Shown here: positions 46,218 through 54,408 of the stretch, piece by piece
Layout: every line of letters starts with the position of its first letter
Position numbering within the stretch: the first letter of the stretch is position 1
Assembly: GCF_022808175.1 (NCBI RefSeq)
Contig: NZ_JALGBX010000004.1
Span: forward strand, 1 to 64,000
Reading direction: 5' to 3'
Length of the DNA stretch: 64,000 nt
From: Streptomyces sp. AP-93
Lineage (GTDB): Bacteria; Actinomycetota; Actinomycetes; Streptomycetales; Streptomycetaceae
Position numbers and translations under genes: made by a program
Notes under the pieces: generated by a model
The model's database searches: none
Seen by the model: the letters and a program-made list of their open reading frames with translations, nothing else
Told to the model about the DNA's origin: nothing

Positions 46218-46237
46218 GGGCCGTCGATCGACGGCCC
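46218..46237. promoter_or_regulatory. 20-base perfect palindrome in the ohr leader
   Basis: GGGCCGTCGA and TCGACGGCCC meet at 46227/46228 with no spacer. It lies 30 bases before the ohr start codon. As RNA it could fold into a hairpin with a small loop close to the ribosome binding site; as DNA it could be a second operator. Confidence 0.6.
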
Positions 46238-46255
46238 CGCCCCATCAATATGACA

Positions 46256-46283
46256 CACAATTGAGTTGTGCACAATTTAGTTG
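46256..46283. promoter_or_regulatory. OhrR-type tandem operator
   Basis: CACAATTGAGTTG (46256-46268) and CACAATTTAGTTG (46271-46283) are two near-identical sites spaced 15 bases apart, with TTGTGCACAA as palindrome between them. The A/T-rich, CAA...TTG form is that of MarR/OhrR sites. They lie between the divergent ohr and ohrR genes, so OhrR should repress both here. Confidence 0.75.
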
Positions 46284-46315
46284 CCGACATGGCACCCCCG
46301 GGTACACTTGCCCCC

Positions 46316-46789
46316 ATGACCGAGCAACCGACCGACACCCTCCCCGACCAGGACTTCCTGCGCCTCGACGGCCAGATCTGCTTCGCGCTCGGCGCGGCGA
46401 ACCGCGCCTTCGGCGGGCTCTACCGCGTCGTCCTGAAGGACCTCGGGCTGACCTACCCCCAGTACCTGGTGATGCTGGTGCTGTGGGAGCACGGGGAGAT
46501 GCCGGTCAAACAGCTCGGGCAGCACCTGCGCCTCGACTCGGGCACGCTCTCCCCGCTCCTCAAGCGGCTGGAAGCCGCCGGCCTGCTCGTGCGCGAGCGC
46601 AGCGCCGCCGACGAACGGTCCGTGCACGTACGGCCCACCGAGGCCGGTACGGCCCTGCGCGCCCGGGCCGCCCTGGTGCCCCGGCGCATCGCGGCCGCGA
46701 CCGGCTTCGAGCTCGGTGAGATCAAGGAGCTTCAGGACCGCCTGCGGCGGCTCACCGCCGCCCTGGACGCTGCGGTTCCGCCGGAGTAG
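46316..46789 (+). CDS. ohrR: MarR-family peroxide sensor OhrR
   Basis: The 157-residue repressor has LRLDGQICFALGAANRAF, placing the conserved peroxide-sensing Cys at about residue 22. The winged helix spans GLTYPQYLVMLVLWEHGEMPVKQLGQHLRLDSGTLSPLLKRLEAAGLLVRER with the usual wing AADERSVHVRPTEAG. Oxidation of the Cys by organic hydroperoxides releases it from DNA and induces ohr. It is divergent from ohr. The 3' end overlaps the convergent cytochrome gene by 38 bases. Confidence 0.88.
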   Translation: MTEQPTDTLPDQDFLRLDGQICFALGAANRAFGGLYRVVLKDLGLTYPQYLVMLVLWEHGEMPVKQLGQHLRLDSGTLSPLLKRLEAAGLLVRERSAADERSVHVRPTEAGTALRARAALVPRRIAAATGFELGEIKELQDRLRRLTAALDAAVPPE

Positions 46790-47441
46790 GCGGAGCAGGA
46801 CGTTCCGACCGCGCGGCGGAGGTTCCGTAGGGGCGCCACAGGGGGTGTTCGCGCCGCGCCCAGTCGGCGGCCACCGAGCCCGTCCGCATGCCGCGCCGCG
46901 CCTCCGGGCTCCCGAGGGCCATCATGACGTGGCCCACGACGGCCACGGTCAGCGCGATGGCCAGCCAGTCGTGGACGAAGGTGGCCCCGGTCCGCCAGGA
47001 CAGCGGCACCAGCCCGGTGAACCACATCAGCAGACCGGTGCCGAGCATCACGAGGGCGGCCCCGGCGCTCCAGCTCGCGTAGAGCTTCTGCCCGGCGTTG
47101 AACTTGCCCGCGGGGCGCGCGGACGGCCGGTGGTCGCGGCGCAGGGCGGAGCGCAGCCAGGTGCGGTCGTGCGGGCCGAAGCGGTTCAGCCGGCGCAGGT
47201 CCCCGCGGAAGGCCCGGGAGCCGAGCCCCAGCAGGGCGGGGGCCGGAATCAGCAGTCCGGACCACTCGTGGACGGTGACCACGAGGTGGCGGCGGCCGAC
47301 GAGTTCGGCGAGGGGCGGCAGGTAGAGGCAGGCGGCGCTCGCCAGGCACACCCCGGTCAGGCCGACGGTGGCCAGGTGGACCAGTCGCTGCGCGCGGCTG
47401 AACCGGCGCACGCGGGCGGGGAGTTCAGACGGTCGGGGCAT
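46752..47441 (-). CDS. Membrane cytochrome b561/b6-type protein
   Basis: The 229-residue protein has four membrane spans (about 20-40, 55-75, 120-145 and 150-180) with histidines placed for haem: VTVHEWSGLL, ATFVHDWLAIAL and AVVGHVMMAL. This is the b-type cytochrome domain that passes electrons from the quinone pool to a partner oxidoreductase. The partner is the molybdopterin protein encoded just upstream in the same direction, overlapping by 17 bases. Confidence 0.75.
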   Translation of the reverse strand: MPRPSELPARVRRFSRAQRLVHLATVGLTGVCLASAACLYLPPLAELVGRRHLVVTVHEWSGLLIPAPALLGLGSRAFRGDLRRLNRFGPHDRTWLRSALRRDHRPSARPAGKFNAGQKLYASWSAGAALVMLGTGLLMWFTGLVPLSWRTGATFVHDWLAIALTVAVVGHVMMALGSPEARRGMRTGSVAADWARREHPLWRPYGTSAARSERPAPPTPAEPQRPGRR

Positions 47442-48192
47442 CGTCGCGTCCGTTCGACTTGCCGACCCAGGCGTCGACGTCGTAGCCGAGTTCCTCCCAG
47501 TAGCCGGGCCTCACGTCCCGGGTGAGGGTGATGCCCGACAGCCATTTCGCCGACTTGTAGAAGTACATGGGGGCCGCGTAGAGGCGGGCCGGACCGCCGT
47601 GGGCGTGGCTGAGGGGCTTGTCCTGCATGTTCAGGGCGACCATGACGTCCTCGCGGCGTGCCTGCGGGAGCGTGAGGCTCTCGCTGTAGGTGCCGTCGAA
47701 GCAGGTGAAGCGGATCGCGCGGGCATCGGGGTGGACCCCGGCGGCGTCCAGGAGCCGGAAGAGCGGGACGCCCTCGAAGGGGGTCTCGGGGACCCGCCAG
47801 CCCGTCACGCACTGGACGTCGCGGACGATCCGGGTCTGCGGCAGGGCCCGCAGCGCGTCGAGCGTGTACGTGGCCGGGCGCTCGACCAGGCCGTCGACGG
47901 TCAGCCGGTAGTCGGCCGGGCCGCGTTCGGGGACCGAGGAGGCCACCGAGTAGTACCGGAACCCGCCGCCGCCCGGCAGCAGTCCGGTGAGCCCGGTGGG
48001 GTCCTTGTCCGCGGCCGCGCCCAGTACGGCGTCGAATCCCGACTGGAGCCGCGGCGCGAGGGCCAGCCCGAGGGCGCCGAGCCCCACCATGCCGAGGAGC
48101 AGCCGCCGGCCCACGGGGGCACCGCGGCCGTCGGGGTCGGGAGCGGGGTCGGGTTCGAGGCCTGGGCCGGCTTGCTGATCTGCTGTGCTCAC
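47425..48192 (-). CDS. Molybdopterin-dependent oxidoreductase, YedY/MsrP-like
   Basis: The 255-residue protein has an RR-start region (GRRLLLGMVGLGALGLALAP, about 28-48), which may be a Tat signal or anchor. It carries the sulfite-oxidase-fold Mo site: DVQCVTGWRVPETPFEGVPLFRLLDAAG, with the Mo-binding Cys at about 127. HGGPARLYAAPMYFYKSAKWLSGITLT follows, typical of YedY/MsrP. With the adjacent membrane cytochrome it could repair methionine sulfoxides in exported proteins, but the match to sulfite oxidase-type enzymes is also compatible. Confidence 0.8.
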   Translation of the reverse strand: MSTADQQAGPGLEPDPAPDPDGRGAPVGRRLLLGMVGLGALGLALAPRLQSGFDAVLGAAADKDPTGLTGLLPGGGGFRYYSVASSVPERGPADYRLTVDGLVERPATYTLDALRALPQTRIVRDVQCVTGWRVPETPFEGVPLFRLLDAAGVHPDARAIRFTCFDGTYSESLTLPQARREDVMVALNMQDKPLSHAHGGPARLYAAPMYFYKSAKWLSGITLTRDVRPGYWEELGYDVDAWVGKSNGRDDAPTV

Positions 48193-48283
48193 GTGCCGAT
48201 TCGACCACCTGCGCCGCCCCGGCGGCCAGGGTCCGCGCCCGCCCGTCAGACTTCCGTAAGGCGCGCCCGCACGCCCGTACAGC

Positions 48284-48322
48284 CGTACGGCCGGTCCCGC
48301 GCTCGGCGGGACCGGCCGTACG
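48284..48322 (-). terminator. Very strong hairpin terminator of the FprA gene
   Basis: CGTACGGCCGGTCCCGC (48284-48300) pairs perfectly over 17 bases with 48306-48322, with a five-base loop. It lies 12 bases past the stop of the ferredoxin reductase gene. Confidence 0.85.
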
Positions 48323-48334
48323 AGGGGGACCTGA

Positions 48335-49696
48335 CTACGCCCCGCTCGCCTTGAGCATGTCCTCGCGCTCGACGAGCTTCACGCGCTCGCGGCCCTGCGG
48401 CTCGCCCAGCGCCTTCTCGGCGGCGTCGAGCTTGTACCAGCCCTCCCACGTCGTGAAGCGGACCTCCTTCTGCGCGAGGAAGGTCTCGACCGCCTCCGGC
48501 TCGGGGGTGGGCGGCGTCAGCAGGCGGCCGTCCGCGTGGTCGGCGAGCAGGTTCGCGACCGTCTCGTTGGCGTCGCCCTTGGTGTGGCCGATCAGGCCGA
48601 TGGGCCCGCGGCGGATCCAGCCGGTGACGTACGTGGACGCCAGGTGCGCGCCGGCTTCGATGACGCGGCCGCCCTCGTCCGGAACCGTGCCGGAGTCGAC
48701 GTCCCACGGCAGCTTGGGCAGCTCGTCGGAGAGGTAGCCGACGGCGCGGTAGACGGACTGGACGTCCCAGTCGGTGAAGGCGCCGGTGCCCTTGACGTTG
48801 CCGGTGCCGTCGAGCTCGGTGCGCTCGGTGCGCAGCCCGACGACCTTGCCGTCCTCGCCGAGGATCTCGGTGGGCGACTCGAAGAAGTGCAGGAAGAGCT
48901 TGTGCGGGCGCTCGCCTATGTCGCGGATCGCCCAGTTCTCCAGGGTCTTGGCGACCATGTCCGCCTGCTTGTTGGAGCGGCGGGTGGTGATCGAGCCCTC
49001 GTCGTAGTCGATGTCCTCGGGGTTGACGATGACCTCGATGTTCGGCGAGTGGTCCAGCTCGCGCAGCTCCATCGGGCTGAACTTGGCCTGCGCGGGGCCG
49101 CGGCGGCCGAAGACGTGGACTTCGAGGGCCTTGTTGGCCTTGATGCCGTCGTAGACGTTCGCCGGGATCTCGGTCGGCAGCAGCTCGTCGGCGGTCTTGG
49201 CGAGGATCCGGGCCACGTCGAGGGCCACGTTGCCGACGCCGAGGACGGCGACCTTCTCGGCCTCCAGCGGCCAGGTGCGCGGCACGTCGGGGTGGCCGTC
49301 GTACCAGGAGACGAAGTCGGCGGCGCCGTAGGAGCCGTCGAGGTCGACGCCCGGGATGGTGAGCGCGCGGTCCGCGGTGGCGCCGGTGGAGAAGATCACG
49401 GCGTCGTAGAAGGAGCGCAGCTCGTCCAGGCTGATGTCGTTCGGGTAGTCGACGTTGCCGAAGAGGCGGACCTGCGGCTTGTCGAGCACCTGGTGAAGGG
49501 CGGTGATGATGCCCTTGATGCGGGGGTGGTCGGGAGCGACGCCGTAGCGGATCAGACCGAAGGGGGCCGGCATCCGTTCGAAGATGTCGATGGACACACC
49601 CGGCTCGGCGGCCGCCTCGGACTTCAGCAGGGCGTCGGCGGCGTAGATGCCGGCGGGGCCGGCACCGACGATTGCTACCCGCAGGGGGCGAGGCAT
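48335..49696 (-). CDS. fprA: Ferredoxin/ferredoxin-NADP+ reductase, FprA-type
   Basis: The 453-residue flavoprotein has the adrenodoxin-reductase-like layout: FAD site VAIVGAGPAGIYAADALL (about 7-24), IRYGVAPDHPRIKGI, a second dinucleotide site VAVLGVGNVALDVARILAKT (about 148-167) and GWIRRGPIGLIGHTKGDANETV (about 370-391). It passes electrons between NADPH and ferredoxins, for example to P450s or for iron-sulfur chemistry. The two P450s in this window are candidate end users. An iron-box-like site lies upstream. Confidence 0.88.
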   Translation of the reverse strand: MPRPLRVAIVGAGPAGIYAADALLKSEAAAEPGVSIDIFERMPAPFGLIRYGVAPDHPRIKGIITALHQVLDKPQVRLFGNVDYPNDISLDELRSFYDAVIFSTGATADRALTIPGVDLDGSYGAADFVSWYDGHPDVPRTWPLEAEKVAVLGVGNVALDVARILAKTADELLPTEIPANVYDGIKANKALEVHVFGRRGPAQAKFSPMELRELDHSPNIEVIVNPEDIDYDEGSITTRRSNKQADMVAKTLENWAIRDIGERPHKLFLHFFESPTEILGEDGKVVGLRTERTELDGTGNVKGTGAFTDWDVQSVYRAVGYLSDELPKLPWDVDSGTVPDEGGRVIEAGAHLASTYVTGWIRRGPIGLIGHTKGDANETVANLLADHADGRLLTPPTPEPEAVETFLAQKEVRFTTWEGWYKLDAAEKALGEPQGRERVKLVEREDMLKASGA

Positions 49697-49741
49697 GGCT
49701 GGGTTCCCTTCGAACGACGAAACACTCGATCAAGGGAACCC

Positions 49742-49760
49742 TAAGCTAAGGGCAGCCTAA
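49742..49760 (-). promoter_or_regulatory. Candidate IdeR/DmdR iron box upstream of fprA
   Basis: On the minus strand the 19 bases from TTAGGCTGCC onward match about 12 of 19 positions of the IdeR/DmdR consensus TTAGGTTAGGCTAACCTAA. It sits about 46-64 bases before the fprA ATG, where it could block transcription when iron is plentiful. Confidence 0.5.
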
Positions 49761-49862
49761 CCCGGCACCCACCCCTTGGTTATGCCCCTATAACCCTGGC
49801 TTATGACATCCCCAAGCCACGCTTGGGGCCTTCGGCGGCCTCCAGGAGGTGGGCAGAACCCC

Positions 49863-50423
49863 GTGATACCCATGGGCCGCATGGACACCGACCCCGCCCG
49901 CCTCCCGGAGACCTCTCGCGTCCGCCGCCCCCTCCTCTTCCTCGACGTCGACGGCCCGCTGATCCCCTTCGGTTCCCCGCACGGGCACCCGGTCTACGAG
50001 GCTCCGGGCACGGCCGACGTCTCCGGCGGCCATCCCCTCCTCTCCCGGGTCGATCCGGCGCTCGGCCCGCTGCTCGCGGCGCTGCCGTGCGAGCTGGTGT
50101 GGGCCACGACCTGGGGCGAGGACGCGAACCTGGTTCTCGGCCCCCGGCTCGGGCTGCCGGCCCTGCCGGTGGTGGAGTGGCCCGAGCCTTCCCGGGCGGA
50201 CGGCCGGGGCGGCGCGGCGCACTGGAAGACTGCCGGCCTCGTCGCCCGGGCGGCGGGCCGGGCGTTCGTCTGGGTCGACGACGAGATCGGCGACGCGGAC
50301 CGCTGGTGGGTGTCCGCCCACCACCGCGGCCCGGCCCTCCTCCACCGGGTCGACCCCCGGATCGGCCTCGGGAACGCCGACTTCGCCGTCCTGGAGGCGT
50401 GGCTGCGCGCCCACGGCGCCTGA
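49863..50423 (+). CDS. HAD-like domain protein
   Basis: The 186-residue protein has HAD-superfamily features: RRPLLFLDVDGPLIPF (catalytic DxD at about 25-27), then ELVWATTWGEDAN (second motif T), and AFVWVDDEIGDADRWW (third motif DD). It resembles the unnamed actinobacterial proteins in the Swiss-army-knife/RNA-repair HAD group. There is no large cap, so the substrate is unknown. GTG 49863 (GGAGGTG upstream) was chosen; ATGs 9 and 18 bases later and one 60 bases earlier are alternatives. Confidence 0.65.
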   Translation: MIPMGRMDTDPARLPETSRVRRPLLFLDVDGPLIPFGSPHGHPVYEAPGTADVSGGHPLLSRVDPALGPLLAALPCELVWATTWGEDANLVLGPRLGLPALPVVEWPEPSRADGRGGAAHWKTAGLVARAAGRAFVWVDDEIGDADRWWVSAHHRGPALLHRVDPRIGLGNADFAVLEAWLRAHGA

Positions 50424-50599
50424 GCCTGGACAGCTGCGGACGCCGCGCGGCCCCCTCGGGCGGCCGCCCCCGCGCGTCACCCGGCGTGCGCCCGGGGAGC
50501 GTTCGCCATACCGCCGGGTCAACGGGCGCGGCTTCGGGCCCCGTCCGGCATGGGTAGTCTTCCCGGGACACAGTGTGCGGCGGGGTTCGGGGTGGGGTC

Positions 50600-51388
50600 A
50601 TGGGGCATCAGATACGTGTGCCCGGTGCGGTACTGGCGGCCGTGCTGCTGCTGGCCGCCGCCGGCTGTTCCGGGGTGGGGACGGGGTCCGGGACGGGGGC
50701 CGGGAAGGCTCCCGGCGACGACCCGAAGCCGGGCGGCGCGACGCCCTCCGCGTCCGCGCCCGCCGGGTCCGCGCCCACCGGGTCCGCGCCCACCGGGTCC
50801 GCGCCCGCCGACGCCAAGCCCCCCTCCGGCGACGTGCTCCCCGGCATGGTCGGCGCCTCCGTGGCCCGTACCCAGCTGGCCGCGCTGAAGATCGCGCCGC
50901 CGGGAACCATGTCCGGCTACAGCAGGGACAAGTTCACGCACTGGGCGGAGCAGGGCGACAAGTGCGACACCCGCGAGGTCATCCTCCAGCGGGACGGCGC
51001 GAACGTCACCCGGGACTCCCAGTGCAAGGCCGTCTCCGGCACGTGGAAGAGCCTGTACGACGAGGTGGTCGTCACCGAGGCCTCGAAGATCGACATCGAC
51101 CACATGGTGCCCCTCGCCGAAGGCTGGCGCTCCGGCGCGGCCGGCTGGGACGCCGCGAAGCGCAAGGCCTTCGCGAACGATCTGACGCACCCTCAACTGC
51201 TCGCGGTCACGGCCTCCTCCAACCGCTCGAAGGGCGACCAGAGTCCCGACCTGTGGCAGCCGCCGTCGAAGACGGCCTGGTGCCAGTACGGGCGGGCCTG
51301 GACCACCGTCAAGTCCGTGTACGGCCTGACCGTCACCGAGCCCGAGAAGAAGACGCTCTCCACCATGCTGGACACCTGCGCGTCCTGA
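50600..51388 (+). CDS. Secreted HNH nuclease (DUF1524-like) lipoprotein
   Basis: The 262-residue protein begins with a lipoprotein signal (LAAVLLLAAAGC, lipobox AAGC), followed by a Ser/Pro/Thr-rich linker with a 15-base repeat (GSAPT units, about 50750-50815). The HNH motif is in IDIDHMVPLAEGW (about 163-175) followed by RKAFANDLTHPQLLAVTASSNRSKGDQSPDLW, typical of GmrSD/DUF1524 nucleases. It is anchored outside and would cut free DNA. The ATG at 50600 is preferred to a GTG nine codons earlier. Convergent with the propeller lipoprotein gene. Confidence 0.8.
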   Translation: MGHQIRVPGAVLAAVLLLAAAGCSGVGTGSGTGAGKAPGDDPKPGGATPSASAPAGSAPTGSAPTGSAPADAKPPSGDVLPGMVGASVARTQLAALKIAPPGTMSGYSRDKFTHWAEQGDKCDTREVILQRDGANVTRDSQCKAVSGTWKSLYDEVVVTEASKIDIDHMVPLAEGWRSGAAGWDAAKRKAFANDLTHPQLLAVTASSNRSKGDQSPDLWQPPSKTAWCQYGRAWTTVKSVYGLTVTEPEKKTLSTMLDTCAS

Positions 51389-51394
51389 CGCCGC

Positions 51395-52561
51395 TCATCC
51401 CAGGACCGCGATGCCCAGGGGACGCGATCCCGCCTCGAGCCGGCGGCTGTTGCCGCTGTCGAGGTCCACGACCGTGATGCCGTTCCAGTAGCCGTCGCGG
51501 GTGTAGCCCCCCGTGACGTAGGCCGTCCGCCCGTCCCGGGACACGGCCACGTCCTCGTGCGGCCCGTCCAGCGGGTACACCCGCTCCGAGCCGTCCGGGG
51601 AACGGACGGTGAGGGAGGGCCCGTTGCCCTTGCCCGGTTCCACCGCCCCCGTCCCGACCACCAGCAGCCGGCCGTCCGCCGTGACCGCGGCCCCGTGCTG
51701 GTGGGTGTCGGCGGTCATCTCCTCCACCGTGGTGCGGCCCGTCGCCGGGTCCACCACCGCGAGCCGCTCGCCCTCGAAGGGGAGCAGCAGCATTCCGTCC
51801 GCCGGGCGTACGACGGCGTAGTGCGGCTTCAGCCAGGAGGCGAGGCCGCCCTCCGTCCCGTACGGGGCGACCTCGATGCGGCGCGGCGGCGCCGACGCCC
51901 CGTCCTGACCGGTTCCGCCGGATCCGACCGGCACGACGGTGACGTCGAAGGAGTCGTGACCGGTGACGTACACCTCGGAGCCGTCGCGCGAGACGTCCAC
52001 GTCGAAGGGCCGTCGGCCCACCGGGATCACCCCCGTGACCTTGCTGGTCGCCGTGTCGATGACCTCCAGGACGCCGGTGGTCCCGGGCACGTTGACCCCG
52101 GCGTACGCGTGCGCGCCGTCGGGCGAGAGCGCGATGCCCATGCCGCCGCCCCGGTACTCGCCGCCGGTCACGGGCCCGGTGCCGGTGGTGCGGTACGGGA
52201 TCAGGGCCCGCCGGGTCCGCGTCCGCGTGTCCACGACGGCGACCCCTTCGGCCGTGGCCACCCAGGCCCGGCCGTCCGCGCCGACCGCCAGGCCGTACGG
52301 GGCCCTGCCGACCGGCACCGAGCCGACCGCGCCGCGCTCCGGGTCCACGAAGGTGACGGTGTCGGCCCCGAAGTCGGCGACCAGGAGGGTGCCGCCCGGA
52401 GTGGTCGCGGCCGTCGGGAGCGGGGAGGCCGCGGGCGCGGCGGCCGCCGGTGCGTCGGGGGTGGAGCAGGCGCCCAGCAGCAGGGCTCCGGCAAGGGCCG
52501 CGAGGGCGGTACGGGTTCCCCGTACGCGGCGGCGCGGGTGCGGGCGGTCGTGCTGCGGCAT
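51395..52561 (-). CDS. YVTN-type beta-propeller lipoprotein
   Basis: The 388-residue protein begins with a lipoprotein signal (LAALAGALLLGAC, lipobox LGAC) and an Ala/Pro stretch. Then come propeller repeats of about 42 residues: GTLLVADFGADTVTFVDPERGAVGSVPVGRAPYGLAV, DGSEVYVTGHDSFDVTVV, DGRTAYVTGGYTRDGYWNGITVVDL. The TVxVxVGxxP and AVSxDGxxxYV patterns are those of YVTN/SMP-30-like propellers, probably surface scaffolds. The end lies six bases from the convergent nuclease gene. Confidence 0.75.
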   Translation of the reverse strand: MPQHDRPHPRRRVRGTRTALAALAGALLLGACSTPDAPAAAAPAASPLPTAATTPGGTLLVADFGADTVTFVDPERGAVGSVPVGRAPYGLAVGADGRAWVATAEGVAVVDTRTRTRRALIPYRTTGTGPVTGGEYRGGGMGIALSPDGAHAYAGVNVPGTTGVLEVIDTATSKVTGVIPVGRRPFDVDVSRDGSEVYVTGHDSFDVTVVPVGSGGTGQDGASAPPRRIEVAPYGTEGGLASWLKPHYAVVRPADGMLLLPFEGERLAVVDPATGRTTVEEMTADTHQHGAAVTADGRLLVVGTGAVEPGKGNGPSLTVRSPDGSERVYPLDGPHEDVAVSRDGRTAYVTGGYTRDGYWNGITVVDLDSGNSRRLEAGSRPLGIAVLG

Positions 52562-52747
52562 GGGCGTGGCCCCTCTCGGTTCCGGGGGCGGGGCCGGTGG
52601 TGCGCCCGCTCCCCCGTACCCATCCTCACCTCGCGGGGCCGCCGCACCGCTCGGCCCGGCGGCCGACAGGGGGGTCGTCCGATCGGTCGATGCGGGGACG
52701 CGCCGGGCAGGGGTGACTGACCGACTGACCGGGGCGGTCGGGACGGC

Positions 52748-53281
52748 TCAGCCCTCGTACTCCGTCAGGTCGATGCCGTGGAGGTTGAGGAGGGCGCCGG
52801 TCTGCGGGTGGTTGATGTCCTTCTCGGCGGTCATGCCCAGCTTGCGGATCACGTTCTCGGACTCGTCGTTGCCCGCCCGGTTGATGGCGACGACCCGGTC
52901 GAGGCCCCGGTCCTGGAGGGCGAATTCCAGGGTGGCGTGCGCGGCCTCGGAGCCGTAGCCCTGACCCCAGTAGGAGCGGCCGAGCCGCCAGGTGATCTCG
53001 GCCGCCGGCAGGACCTCGGGCAGCCACCACGGCATGGAGAGCCCCACGGCTCCGATCAGCTCGCCGGAGGCCAGCAGCTCCACGGCGAAGATCCCGAAGC
53101 CCTCCTCGTCCCACTCGTCCTCCCACCGCTCGATGGTCTCGGCGGTCTCCTCCAGGTCGAGGGTCTCACCGTCGCCGATCCAGCGCATCACCTCGGGGTC
53201 GGCGTTGATCTCCGACAGGGGGACGAGGTCGTCCTCGGACCAGCGGCGGAGGAGGAGGCGGGGGGTACGGATCTCGGTCAT
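52748..53281 (-). CDS. GNAT acetyltransferase, RimJ/RimL type
   Basis: The 177-residue enzyme has the RimJ/L pattern: TPRLLLRRWSEDDLVPLSEINADPEVMRWIGDG at the start, then GLSMPWWLPEVLPAAEITWRLGRSYWGQGYGSEAAHATLEFAL (acetyl-CoA loop at about 105-118) and VIRKLGMTAEKD. It would acetylate a protein N terminus or a small amine. Start at ATG 53281; an ATG ten codons upstream gives an unusual leader. Confidence 0.8.
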   Translation of the reverse strand: MTEIRTPRLLLRRWSEDDLVPLSEINADPEVMRWIGDGETLDLEETAETIERWEDEWDEEGFGIFAVELLASGELIGAVGLSMPWWLPEVLPAAEITWRLGRSYWGQGYGSEAAHATLEFALQDRGLDRVVAINRAGNDESENVIRKLGMTAEKDINHPQTGALLNLHGIDLTEYEG

Positions 53282-53339
53282 GAGTCCCATCCTGCCGAAC
53301 CCGCCGGACATCGGGTAATCGGGTCCCCCACGGACCCCC

Positions 53340-54311
53340 TCACCCCTCCGGAACGGTGATCGCGTCGAGCTGCGCCCTGAGGTGGACGTGCGAGTCGACC
53401 GGCTCGTGCGCGATCCGGCCCAGCGGCGCCGGGAGCGATTCCACGCGGGTGTGCGGATCGCATTCGTAGAAGTAGACCAGCGAGATCAGCTCCTCGGCGG
53501 GCGCGTCGGCGGGCGGCGGCAGCACCCGGTGGCGGCCCGCCCGCCAGCGGTCTCCCGTCCAGCGCGCCATCAGGTCTCCGATGTTCACGGTGAGCGCGGC
53601 CGGATCGTACGGGGCGTCTTGCCACCCCTCGGCGTCGGTGTGGATCTGGAGTCCGCCCGCGCCCTGCTGCCGGTCGAGGACGGTGACGGTGCCGAAGTCG
53701 GTGTGCGCGCCGATGCGGAACTGGCCGGGCAGCGGCGGGCCGAGGAGCTCGGTGCCGGGGTACCAGTTGAGGTTGAACCCCCAGGTGGGGTGGCGGGTGT
53801 GCCGGGTGAAGTGGTCCGTCTCCAGGCCGAGCGCGGCCGCCAGCAGCTCCAGCAGCTCGTCGGACAGGGCCCGCATCGCGGCCAGGTACTGCGTCACCGG
53901 CCCGTGCAGCGCGGGCACTTCGGCCGGCCACACGTTCGGCCGGAACCACTCGGCGTCCACCGAGGCGTTCCCGGTCGGCTCCTCCGCCGCGAAGGACCAG
54001 GACTCCTTGAGGTCGGGCGGGGAGGCCGCGCCCTCCGCGTAGCTGTTGGCCTCGGCCCCCGGGCCGAGCCAGCCGCGGCCGCCGACCGGCACGGCGTACG
54101 GGGCCTTGGCGGCGGCCGGGAGCCGGAAGAAGGCCCGCGCCGCCTCCCGGATCCGCCCCGGCAGCTCCGGGTCCACTCCGTGCCCGGTCACCAGCAGGAA
54201 CCCGGCCGCCTGGAGCGCCTCGTCGACGCGGGAGGCGACCTGCCGGCGGGCCTCGGACCCGCCGGAGCGCCATGGGCCGAGATCGATCACGGGGACCTGC
54301 GAACTCACCAC
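53340..54311 (-). CDS. 2-oxoglutarate/Fe(II)-dependent oxygenase, isopenicillin N synthase-like
   Basis: The 323-residue enzyme has the double-stranded beta-helix facial triad: HTDFGTVTVL (His and Asp at about 207-209), GRHRVLPPP (His about 259) and the RxS-like ISLVYFYECD for 2-oxoglutarate. The N-terminal DIOX domain (PVIDLGPWRSGGSEARRQVASRVDEALQAAGFLLVTGHGV) is present. The substrate is not known; many actinobacterial relatives act on amino acids or gibberellin-like compounds. The first two codons are both GTG. Confidence 0.82.
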   Translation of the reverse strand: MVSSQVPVIDLGPWRSGGSEARRQVASRVDEALQAAGFLLVTGHGVDPELPGRIREAARAFFRLPAAAKAPYAVPVGGRGWLGPGAEANSYAEGAASPPDLKESWSFAAEEPTGNASVDAEWFRPNVWPAEVPALHGPVTQYLAAMRALSDELLELLAAALGLETDHFTRHTRHPTWGFNLNWYPGTELLGPPLPGQFRIGAHTDFGTVTVLDRQQGAGGLQIHTDAEGWQDAPYDPAALTVNIGDLMARWTGDRWRAGRHRVLPPPADAPAEELISLVYFYECDPHTRVESLPAPLGRIAHEPVDSHVHLRAQLDAITVPEG

Positions 54312-54408
54312 GGCGGGACCTGCTTTCCGGATCGGGAGGGCTGCCCGAGCCCGGCCCGGGCGGGATCCTCCGGATCCTGACGGCCAGGCGGGATCCGGAA
54401 GAGACGGC

